Below are positions 36,052 to 46,106 of a DNA stretch of 64,000 nt, in pieces (position 1 is the first letter of the stretch; the number at the start of each line of letters is the position of its first letter). Position numbers and translations under genes: made by a program. This DNA comes from Typhlomys cinereus (taxonomy: Eukaryota > Chordata > Mammalia > Rodentia > Platacanthomyidae), in the NCBI GenBank assembly GCA_023101885.1, contig JALPQD010000911.1, positions 296,074 to 360,073 of the forward strand, written 5' to 3'. The notes under the pieces were generated by a model. The model did no database searches and was not told the origin of the DNA. It saw only the letters and a program-made list of their open reading frames with translations.

Positions 36052-37098
36052 TACCAAACCCACCCAGCCCACCTAGAGACACTCAAAGAAAAATCTCTGT
36101 AATACAGTAATTGCAAGGATTATGAACAGGAGCAATGGGGTAGGAGGGCTACACCAGAAACAAGGAGAGAGGGGACCATGTTACAGCAGAGAAAATAGGC
36201 CTCCATCAAGGACTCAAATAAGTAATGAGATACCTGATTAAGTTCACAGACTTTCGTTCCTGATCATTTACTACTGAGGTTGTGTGATCTTACTAGAAGA
36301 GGAGGGCATATAGTCTGGCACATAAAAAGTAACCATTTTGCAAATGGGTGATAGACCCCTCCCTTACTGTGGTTTCCCACTTTTATTACATCTACCTTTG
36401 AATGTGCTTTTATCACAAGACTCTAGTTTAACAGCTTTTTGTCTCTGGCCAGGGGGTGACATACAATGCCCACCAGGATGGAGTGAAGGGCATTGCAGGA
36501 GCAGCAAAACTGCAAAAGAAAATCAACAAACCACAATCCAGAACTTCAGAGACTCTATATCAACCACCTAGAACTAGGCCAGCCTAATCTCTCCCCATCC
36601 TGAAGCTCAGGAAAATTTGCGGAAGAGGGGGTTGTAAGAGTGTAAGAGCAAGAGGATGGGAGGAGCAATCATATGCAAGATACTCCATACAAGTTAGGGC
36701 TGAAGCAATCATAATTGGACTTTACATGCCCTGCGCAATGTCCCACACACTATTGACCTCACAAAGTCTAGCATCTGCTAAAGGCACCAAGATCCTTGGA
36801 GGCAAAGGATTGGCAGCCACAGCAGTGTTCCTATACTTAAGGGGAACACGGGAAAGGGTTCAGGGAAAGGCCACTGGTTCCTTGTACGTCATCGGAGAGG
36901 AGGGCCCAAAGGAAAATCAGGCATGCACAAGAAAGGACTCTCTGGGAATTGGGGCGGGAGGCACTGGGGGATGGGGAGGGAGAGGTTAGGGGAGGAGGAG
37001 CAGGGGGTACGGGGGGAGGAGGTGGGAGGGAACTGGTGTACCTATTATGTTTGTATGAGCTGAAATAACAATAAAAATATATTAATAATAATAAAACA
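36052..37098 (+). other. L1-B 3'UTR
   Basis: Non-coding. After the ORF2 stop come a cagtaattgcaaggattatg block, a guanine-rich polypurine tract at about 36950-37030, and the family-specific end tttgtatgagctgaaataac plus an AATAAA-like A/T-rich tail. The same blocks identify the many 3'UTR-only fragments in this window. Confidence 0.85.
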
Positions 37099-37111
37099 GT
37101 TAGATGTTCTT

Positions 37112-38788
37112 GATCTTGTCATATAGTATAATTGTTGAATGTTTCCCTGACATGTCCAGGATCTTGTGTTCAATTCTCATCACCAAAAAAATAAAAATAT
37201 AAATTTTAGATATTCTTAACTGTTATTCAAAAGCACTAACCTCTATTACTGACTACTACTTCCCTGTCTCCTAGTACATTTTTACTTTGTTTCTTTACTT
37301 TTTATTTACTCTACAAAATGAGCTGCATGTGTTTTTTGGTGAAGAATAGCCAGGCTTTCTGAATCCGTCATTGTGGACTCTGGGCGTAGAAGTATTTTAC
37401 ATTAGACTTCTTAGAAAAATATGAACTTTTTATGTGTAGATGGTTGGTCAAGAACATGGATGTTATAGTTCCTTTAAATCTCACAGTATCCATGCCAAGT
37501 ATTTGTATCCACCAATACCTAATAACTGAGTTTTCTGAGTCTCTTAAAAACTGAGTATGAGTTTATGTTAATGATCTGAGAAAAGCTGAAAGAAGAATAA
37601 ATAAACACATTGGCAATTTATTGATCATGTCTACTGGACGCTCTACTAGAAGTTTTAGAAATATATTTTACTTCTCAACCCTAGGAAATAACTATCTTAA
37701 TCACTAGTGCACAGATTAATAAACTGAAATCCGAACATGTTAATATTTTGTCTACTTTTCAAAACCTTAGTTTAAACATCAGAAGGTTCTGAAAGAATAA
37801 CATAGGGGTAGGTTCCGTAGTATGGGATGAGGACATAACTGGATATTCTGGGCCTGTTCTTAATGAGTTATCGCATATCCTTACCTTATAAAATATGTAT
37901 CATTTGTCCCTCATTGGACATTAGTCTCAACTAAGCTAAGTCACATATCTAAAGCACATAGATACTAAGGCAGAGGCAGGATCTTGGAATCTTGGGATCC
38001 ACTTCAAGTCCTAGACTTACGTTCATCCTCATGCTACTGCTGTTTTTCCTTTGCCACTAGCTAAATTCACAAAATGGTCATTCGTATCTGACTGCTGGTG
38101 GTTAATATGGTATTCTGTATTCTAAGATGTGCATTTTTCTCTTTTCTCAACTGACAGTAAGTTATCTTTGTTTTGTTCACTAATATATACTTAACATATA
38201 GGACATTCAGAAAAATGCTTAGTATAGGCTATACATACAGCATACATTTGTTGCATGTATGATGTATAAGTTTTTCTCCCCCAAAATAGATACCCCTTCT
38301 GGTCAAGTGAAGTTTGGTTATCTAACACAGCAACTAACATGATGCCAGGCTCCAAATAAACAGCTAATAATGCCTTTAGCTCTCTTGATTCATGGGCTAG
38401 CTTCTTAGTCCCTTGCTAGAGGTACTATTTTTGGAGGTAACAGAAACTACAGGAAGTTGTACTTCGCTTCACTGGAAAATGTAAGCAATTAGAGGCTTGT
38501 CTATGAAAGTTATACCTGCTCCCAGTCCCTTTTTTTCTCCCCGCTTCCTAGATGCTACACAGAAAATAACCCATTGCCACATATGCTCACCCCTGTAATG
38601 CTCTGCTTCACCACAAGCCCAGAAACATGAAGCCAGTGGCCATGCATTAAACTTTGAAAATATGAGCAAAATGTGTTCTTCCTTCCTGCAACTATTCTCC
38701 CCCATATTTGGGTCAATGGTAACTGATACATGTATGTTAACTTTAGTGTTGATATGTCTTTTAAGAAATCCAAAGGTCAAAAGTTATA
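37112..38788. other. Intergenic DNA with ancient LINE remnants
   Basis: No gene-like frame. 38150-38260 resembles an L2 3' end (tttgttttgttcactaatat, then catacatttgttgcatg). 37650-37740 and 37915-37990 are faintly MIR-like. These are weak pattern matches only. Confidence 0.45.
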
Positions 38789-38802
38789 AGAAGTATCAGA
38801 GG

Positions 38803-39142
38803 GGGGCTGGAGAGGTGGCTCAGGGGTTAAGCCTCCGCCTTGCGGGCAGAAGGTCCTGAGTTCGGATTCCAGATCCCACGTATAGACGCCGGGCAGAAGC
38901 GGGGGCGGCCTATGCTTCTGGTCCTGGTAGGGCGGAACCTGTGAATCCCGGGGCAGAAGGAGGTGGAGGCGTCCATGGTGGTTCGCAAATTCGTCCGTGG
39001 TTCTACGCAGACACAGACACAGACACAGACACACACACCCACACACACACACACACACACACACGCACGCACGCACGCACATACACACGCATATGCACAT
39101 AGTTGAATAAATAATAATAATAATAAAAAAATTTAAAAAAAA
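38803..39142 (+). mobile_element. B2-superfamily-like young SINE
   Basis: Same family as 30828-31118: ggctggagaggtggctcagg head, agttcggattccagatccc B box, GC-rich body, expanded (CA)n/(CACG)n array (39005-39085) and a taataataataa A-rich tail. TSD agaagtatcagagg at 38789-38802 and 39143-39156. The Cys/Val repeat frame on the other strand is the microsatellite. Confidence 0.93.
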
Positions 39143-39156
39143 AGAAGTATCAGAGG

Positions 39157-42100
39157 GAAGAAAGAAGTTAGTCTCCAGAGGAGGCTGTGACATTCCAAGG
39201 AAGCGAAGAAAAGAAAAGGGACCAGGTCCAGGGAAAAAGAGTAAGTTTTTTCCCTGCAGGGGCCTTAGCAAAGATTAGCAGCCAATAATTCTTAGTTTGA
39301 GAATATGCTGGGAAGCCTTGCAAAGCCAAGAACAGCCACAAATCACTGTGGTCTGTGGATGAAAAGTGACTCTCATCTCACACTTCCTTCTCATTACCCT
39401 CCCCCATCCAAATCTTCATTTCTACCCTAAGCAACTGGAAAAGAATAGAGATCTCTTGCTTGCTTCCAAAACTGAGTCATTGCTACCAGAAGAATAGGAC
39501 CACGAGTTGCATTTTCACTATTTTTAATTCTGTAAAATAGAAGCAAGTCCTATACCCATCTTTAAAATAGATGATCTGAGATACAGTGAGAGTATTGTTT
39601 GTTCTTTTTTGTATTTTTTGCTTATTTGTTTTTGGCTTGCCCCAGAATATAGTGACTTTAATTGACAAATGTATTTATGAAGATTCTTTTGTTATTTCTG
39701 TGCTATCAGTAAATGTTGAAGAAATTATTTGTGGGACTATGTATCTAGTTTGGGTATATAGAATACAAAGAATAAGGGTGAATAGAAGAAGATCACTATT
39801 ATGAATCAACTACATAGATCTAAATAAGTGATAAGGAAACTTATTTGTCATTATAAATTGCTGTGGAACCCAATAGTAGTTTCCAGTTGCTTTTATAAGA
39901 TTCCTCATCAGCCTCTTCTCTGCTTCTAGGTGTTCCTTCTTAATTTGCTGTGATGACTTAGCTTCTTCTGACTTCTAAATGTTAAGTAGTTAAAAGGACT
40001 TGGTCTTCAATACTATTACCTTTTATTTGTACCCTTAGTCAATCTGAAGTACTTCCAGTGTTCTAGTGCTTTACTATATATTTATGGCTAATTTATATCC
40101 TGAGTCCACACCTTCTCTCTGAATTCCAGACTCACTTGAGCATTCAACAAATATTTACCAAGTGCCTACTATGTGTCATTAAACAAAACAGAAAACAACT
40201 TTTATTTCACTGCTATTGAGGAAAGTAACAAAAATAACATAAGCTATTTAATATGCTAGAAGAATATAGGAATTGTCATAAAGTGTCAAAGAAAGGAAGA
40301 ATTGAATGAGAAGCAAAAACTGAGGAGAAGTAGTTTGCAATATTAAAAGGCTGATCAATATAGGCTTCCTGAAAGACATTCCATTCAAGGCAGGACTGCT
40401 GCATCCAGGAACTCTCTGCAGTGAAACTTGTCCTTACCAGACCTGCATAATGACTGACATACCAACATGACCCCATAGACTGTTGAGGAACTCAAGAGAG
40501 ATAAGAATATACAGTGGAAACCTTGGGGACCAAAGCTGGATGAGTGAAGGGAAATGTCTTTATCAGTGGGGTGGCCTGAAGAGAGGCAACTTGATATGCC
40601 ACAAGAGGCCTGAACCTCCACAAAAGTTGACAAACCAGAAGGAACTTGGGGTCCATAGAAGCAGACAGGCAGGAGGGCGTGGAGTAAAATGGATTGATGA
40701 AGAGAAAGGAGGAAAATAGGAGGAATGGAGCATAAAGGGAAGCAGGGATAAGTACTCAATATGTTTGTAAAACTAGAAAAATGAAATAATAAAAAAGCAT
40801 TAAGTGGGGAAAAAAGAGATTGGCTTCCTGGAACTGGTATGTAGCTCAAATGGTGGAGTCTTTGCCTAGACAGTGGGAAGCACAGGATTTGACCCCTGGC
40901 ACTGTGTAAAACCAGGTATTGTGGCAAAGCCCATAATTCCAGTAGTGGAACATGGAGACAAGAAGATCAGAAGTTCAAGATCATCCTTAGCTCTAAGCCA
41001 GCCCAGGATACATGAAATCATATTTTTTTGTATAGTAATGAGAAAACAATTCCTATCCATATAAAGAGGAATAATGTCTCCATCAACAACTGAAACAAAG
41101 GCTCTGATTTGAAAAGAGTTGCCGTGTTTTAGCAATCAAGTCAAAATGCAACAGTGATGTGGATGAGATCAGATTAGAGAATTAAAGGAATGGGTGAGGA
41201 GACCACCTAGAGCCTTAGAATTCATTTCATTGATTTTAAATATTACTTCAAAACAAAAGAAAAACATTGGTGGATTTGAGACAAGGGACAGACACCATTA
41301 AGATTTCTACTAGCACTCTTTTCTTTCATCCCTCACAGTATTTGAAGCAGTTTCTAATTTTTTATTTGACAGAAATATAACTGACTATCTACATATATGC
41401 AAAAAATAGTATTTAAATACTTTTATTTATAGTTTTTCTCTTGGACCAACTCTGTGAATTGTGTATGTTCCTTGGGATCAAGAACCAACTCCTTTTTTTT
41501 CTAGTCCATCTCTAATGTATGTAATATGATATCTACTATAAGCAAGACTATCTAAAATATATATCTGAATTAATGAACAAAGTCTCTTACCCTTAAATTC
41601 TCCCCAAACTGCTCTCAAATTCTTCCATTAGAAGTAGAATCATAGTTTCTTTCAGGACAAATTGAGTCTTTCTAGTCAAGTATTGCTTTTTTTTTTTTTT
41701 TTTCAGACCCAAAGAATTTAGTAAACTATGCCTGATTCTGAAAACTTACTTCCTCAAGAAATTTGCAACACGCCCCTAGTGCAGCAAGATTTATGTTCAA
41801 AATTATCCATAGAATAGGCCATGGTTATTCCCACTCACTTATCACACTGTATTTTTGGATCGAAATGGGTAATAATTTAGAGGTCTTCCTCTAAAAAGGG
41901 TTTTCGTACCCCTTTGAGTATTATTTTATCTTGTGCTCTACATGTTTGGGTCTACTGAGATACAGTTTGGTCAGCTCAGGAGCAGTATCAAACAGATCAT
42001 AGTCTTAGGACAGAAACATACTAGCTGCAAGAGTCAGACATATCTGAGCTAGAATATAAACTCCTAGATTTTTAAATAAGAAAAAATTTAACAGGTGAGA

Positions 42101-42620
42101 AGCAAAAGATCACATGAGCAAGTTTTCTGCCTGCAGGGAAAATCCATGGTGAGAGCCCAAGGATAGCAAGGAGGCCTCTTGGTGTACATGATACTACTGC
42201 AAGAACAGGTGATTGTATAATACTCACTGACTGAACTAATGGACTGAACTTACTATTTAGTGGGTATGTTTGCACTGATCTCAGTGATCAGAAATTAAAT
42301 TACTTGAGGCAGAAATTCTTTCTAGCCTTGGGAGAGTTACATTGCCAAGGAATTCCATTTGAACATTCCAGTTTTCAGTTTTTCAAAAGCTTATTTGTCC
42401 TCCCAATAAGCTTTCTCTCTAGAACTGTGATACTAACATAAATTGAGTTACCATTAGAACAGGCTTTAAACCTGGAACCTTTGTTATCTCTGTAACAGTA
42501 ACTTTTTAACTTTGCTCTTAGTCATCGCTTTTATCTGGAGTATGTCTTAATTATGCATCTTGTTCTCAGAGTGGTGATGATGAGTCCCATCTTTAGGCCC
42601 TTTGAGATTTTTTTTTCTTT
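39157..42620. other. Intergenic DNA with a B4-like SINE and ancient repeats
   Basis: Mostly unique. 40139-40270 begins cattcaacaaatatttacca and resembles an antisense L2 3' end; 41430-41580 resembles a sense L2 3' end. A B4-like SINE is at 40828-41000. Open frames up to 180 codons on the minus strand (40385-40927) are Leu/Ser/His-rich with no domain I recognise, and they overlap repeats. Confidence 0.45.
40828..41000 (+). mobile_element. B4-like (ID-B1) SINE
   Basis: ID-type tRNA part: ctggtatgtagctcaaatgg (A box), then caggatttgacccctggcac (B box). A B1-type part follows: attccagtagtggaacatgg, then agaagttcaagatcatcctt. Sense order ID then B1 is the B4 arrangement. Confidence 0.65.
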
Positions 42621-42639
42621 TTTAGGGGGATTCCAATCT

Positions 42640-43665
42640 TTTTTTTCTCCCACATTTTATTTTTTTCCTAATCATACAAGCTCAACAGGTACATTTGTCT
42701 TCTCCTTCCCCCTTCCCCTACCCAGTTGTCCCCTATTGCACTCTCCCCCATTACCCCTTTCCTTTCACCCTCTTCCCTCCCTTCCCCTCTCCCATGGCCT
42801 CTCCCTTCCTCTCTCCCATCCCCTGGAGCATCCCTTAATGTGAACACTTAACCTCCTAGGAGTCTTCCACCCCAGTGAGGGTTCAGGACTCAGTGTCATA
42901 GCCGGGAGCCCCTTCTTGGGCTCCCCATTAGTATAGGAACTCTATTATGAATATTTAATCCCTTGCCTCTAAGGATCCTGCTGACTGAAGCCTTCTCCCC
43001 TGTGATCCATGCTAGACCTTGGGGAGTTGGGGGGGGGGCATTGACATGTCAGTCATTGTGCAGGTCAGGAAAATCCTGTCCTAGCTGCTGCAGCTCTAAC
43101 TAGCATAGAGTAACTTGAATATCGTTGGTCTTCCCCACCTTTAGGCTCTTACAATCTTGCCTCCCCCTCTTCTGCAAGATTCCCTGAGCTTTAGGATGGG
43201 GAGAAATTTGGCTGGTCTTGTTCCAGGTGATTAACGCAGAATCTTTGTTGTTCTGAATTATGGTTTGTTGTTTTCAGTTTTGCTTTTCCTGCACTGCCCT
43301 TGGCTGCATCCCAATTGGTATCAAAGGTCATCTCTTAACCAAAGATAAAAGTCTGTTTAAAAGAACATATTAATATAAGAAGAGACTAAAAGATAGATGG
43401 AAGGAGGAGGACATGTCAGTGAGTGTCCCATTTGCTGGATGGTTACCATCTATCTGCCAGTCCCTATATCCTCCCTGATTGGTGAGACCAAACCTGTTCA
43501 GTCACAAATGACCAGGAAGGGAAGTGTGAGTGAGCTACACTAGATATCTTTCTACTTACATACAATGCATGGCCTTGGCCTAATTCCTCTATTGAAATAT
43601 GTCCCCCTATCTCTTTCCTTTTGAGATTCTCTATCCCCTTCCCTCCTGTTTATAATCCTTTGTGA
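42640..43665 (-). mobile_element. L1 3'UTR fragment
   Basis: Antisense L1 3'UTR of about 1 kb, 5'-truncated just inside the 3'UTR. It runs from tcccacattttatttttttc and aatcatacaagctcaacagg through the pyrimidine tract to ccctcctgtttataatcctt. It is more diverged than L1-A/B/C and closer to the subfamily nested in L1-E. No clean TSD found. Confidence 0.85.
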
Positions 43666-44308
43666 ACATTTGTGTACTCAATATGAAATACATAAATACA
43701 AAATAATTGCATTTCAAAGCTTCATATGCTGAGTGCAAACTGAACTCAAGGAATACTCACTATACTGGTTTAAAGGAGGTGAACTCTGCAGAGTATTAGT
43801 GTCTTGTTATGAGTTGGGAGAACTGAGTAAAGTGTTGATCCAGGACTGTCAGCTATTATCATAGCAAGAGAAAAGAATTGGAATCATTACTGTGGAAGAA
43901 ATCAGACCTCTCACAAACACAGTAATTGTAGTAATAATGAAATCTAAAGGAAGACTGAGCAGAGAAAATAAGTCATGAGGTCAGAAGCCAAAAAGATCAA
44001 AATGAGGCCAAAAGATTGAGTGGAATGGAGGTCAGAAGGATCAGTTGAGGACAGAGGCATTGAACGATATGAGAGTATCAAATGTAATATGAAGCTTGTG
44101 GTTCTGGCATTAACGGCTGCATGAACTTTCATTCCTGAGATCGAAATGTGTTCACTTAAAACATTATATTGATTTCTCTCACAAGAAAGGCCTTGCCACT
44201 TACACTGGAAGCTATGGTTGGAGAGAATTTTCTATAAGTATGTGGAAGAATAAGATTTGACTCCTATTACAAGTAGCTATAAAAATTTGCAAGTGTTAGG
44301 GTAGAGAT

Positions 44309-44356
44309 TAAACTGGGCTAAATGCTGAAATAAAAAAAAATAAATAAACTGGGCTA
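44309..44356 (+). mobile_element. Candidate minimal retroposed insert (24 bp) with TSD
   Basis: A 12 bp direct repeat (taaactgggcta, 44309-44320 and 44345-44356) flanks aatgctgaaat plus an A-rich run. The insert's gctgaaata matches the last transcribed bases of the local L1 family (gagctgaaataa). This is what an extremely 5'-truncated L1 insertion would leave. A slippage duplication is the alternative. Confidence 0.55.
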
Positions 44357-44756
44357 CAAACTAAATTTCTAGGAGTAATGACTCAAGGAAGAGGAAGAGA
44401 CCTGGGAAGGAGAAAATGAGGGAAAAGAAGGACAAACGAAAACAAAAGACAAAGGTTACTCGAAGATAGAATACAATGAGAGGGACATTTTAAGAGGTTG
44501 TAATATCTGTTTTAAGTATATATCACAGTGCAACAGGGACTTCATAACCTACTAGTCTGATTTAGTTAAACTACAGAGACCTGTAGCGCCAGGCTTCTAC
44601 CCTTTTCTGAAGTGCTCCATTGTTCACTCCTGATCTTTTCCAAAGTTTCTCCAGTGTTTTTCCACAGATTTACTAACACACAGAATCAGAAGTGGTGATC
44701 TCAAATGTAGGTACCAACATTTGTGGTGGGTACAGAATAGGTGTGTGACCTCAAAG

Positions 44757-45780
44757 ATAAATCTCTGTAATACAGTAATTGCAAAGATTATAAACAGGAG
44801 AGAAGGGTAAGGAGGGCCCCGCCAGAAACAAGGAGAGAGGGGATCATGCTACAGCAGAGTTAATAGGCCACCATCAAGGACTGCAAGTAAGTAATGAGAC
44901 ATCTGGTTAAGCTCACAGACTGTCTTTCCTGGTCACTTGCAACTGATGGGGTATGATCTTACCAGAAAGGGAGGGCATACAGTCTGGCAGATAGAAGGTA
45001 ACCATTTTGCAAATGGGAGACTGACACCCCAACGTGGTCTCCTACTCTTATTCCATCTACCTTTGAATCTACTCTTATAAGATTCTATTTTAACAGCTTT
45101 TTATCTCTTGCCACGGGGTGACATCCAATACACATCAGGATGGAGCCAAAGGCATTGCAGGAGCAGCAAAACTGAAAAAAAAAAACAATTCAGAACATCA
45201 GAGACTCTATATCAACCACCTGGAATCAGGCCTGCCTAATCTCTCCCCATCCTGAAGCTCAGGGAAATTCGCGGAAGAGGGGGCAGTAAGATTGTAAGAG
45301 CACAAGGATGGGAGGAGTCATGATATGCAAGATACTCCACACAAGTAAGGGCTGAAGCAATTACAATAGGACTCTGCAAGATCTGCGCAATGACTAACAT
45401 ATCATTGACCCCTCAAAGTCTAGCATGGATTAAAGGCACTAGGATCCTTAGAAGCAAGGGATTAACAGTCACAATAGTGTTCCTATACTTAAGGGGAGCA
45501 CAAGAAAGAGTTCTAGGAAATGCCACTGAGTCCTTACACCTCATCAGAGAGTAAGAACTAGAGGAAAGTTTGATATACACATTAAAGGATGCTTCAGAGA
45601 TGGGGGGAGGGAGCACTGGGAGAAAGGGAGGAAGGGGGAAGGAAGAGGAAAATGGGGGAGGGAGCAGGGAGGTCCAGGGAAGGGTGGAAGGAGGGAGGGG
45701 ACTATTAAGTTTGTATGAGCAGAATAATAAACAAACAAACAAACAAAGGAACAAATAAATAAATAAATAAAAAGAAAAAA
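44757..45780 (+). mobile_element. L1 3'UTR insertion with long TSD
   Basis: Plus-strand, 5'-truncated at the very start of the 3'UTR (aaatctctgtaatacagtaa), running through the polypurine tract (45600-45700) to tttgtatgagcagaataata and a long (AAAC)n/(AAAT)n tail. The TSD is 25 bp with three mismatches (44732-44756 and 45781-45805, both starting acagaataggtg). Confidence 0.92.
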
Positions 45781-46047
45781 ACAGAATAGGTGAGTGACAA
45801 CAAAGGAAATGATTTGTGAGCAAAAACTGAGAGGCAACCATTTGCACGGGCATGAATTAAGAAGCTCGCATGTTCTCTGTTGTACATTTATCTTGATAAT
45901 AAAGTCCTCTCATGCCCAAATTTTGTCATATTATATATGGCATAAATTTTTTACACTTGTTATTTTCAAACTTAATTAATGGATTAGTGCTTTCCTTTGA
46001 AACAAATAAAGGGATAACCAGGAAAGTGAAATGCTCATCCGACTCTT

Positions 46048-46061
46048 TCAATCTAATTCTT
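46048..46061. repeat. L1-C target-site duplication, 3' side
   Basis: tcaatctaattctt, identical to 51619-51632. It adjoins the poly(T) of L1-C. Confidence 0.92.
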
Positions 46062-46106
46062 TTTTTTATATTTTTTTATATTTTTTTAAATTTTAATACA
46101 TTTTTA

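Larger units (their letters stand above)
30409..37098 (+). mobile_element. L1-B: full-length LINE-1 interrupted by a SINE
   Basis: Plus-strand element with 13 bp TSDs, gttacatgttctt (30396-30408) and gttagatgttctt (37099-37111), one mismatch. Order: two-monomer 5'UTR (30409-30820), ORF1 (31123-32187), ORF2 (32238-36051), and 3'UTR (36052-37098) with the polypurine tract at about 36950-37030. A SINE insertion at 30828-31118 lies at the ORF1 start. Without the SINE it is about 6.4 kb, full length. It carries more stops and frameshifts than L1-A. Confidence 0.95.

Noticed and set aside
22537..37098. Treating L1-A and L1-B as one segmental inverted duplication
   Set aside because: Each has its own distinct TSD (cttgattttattctt versus gttacatgttctt) and different lesions, so they are separate insertions.
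40385..40927. 180-codon minus-strand open frame
   Set aside because: Ser/Leu/His-rich with no recognisable domain, overlaps SINE-like sequence at its 5' end, and shows no splice or regulatory context. A frame of this length is not surprising in 64 kb.
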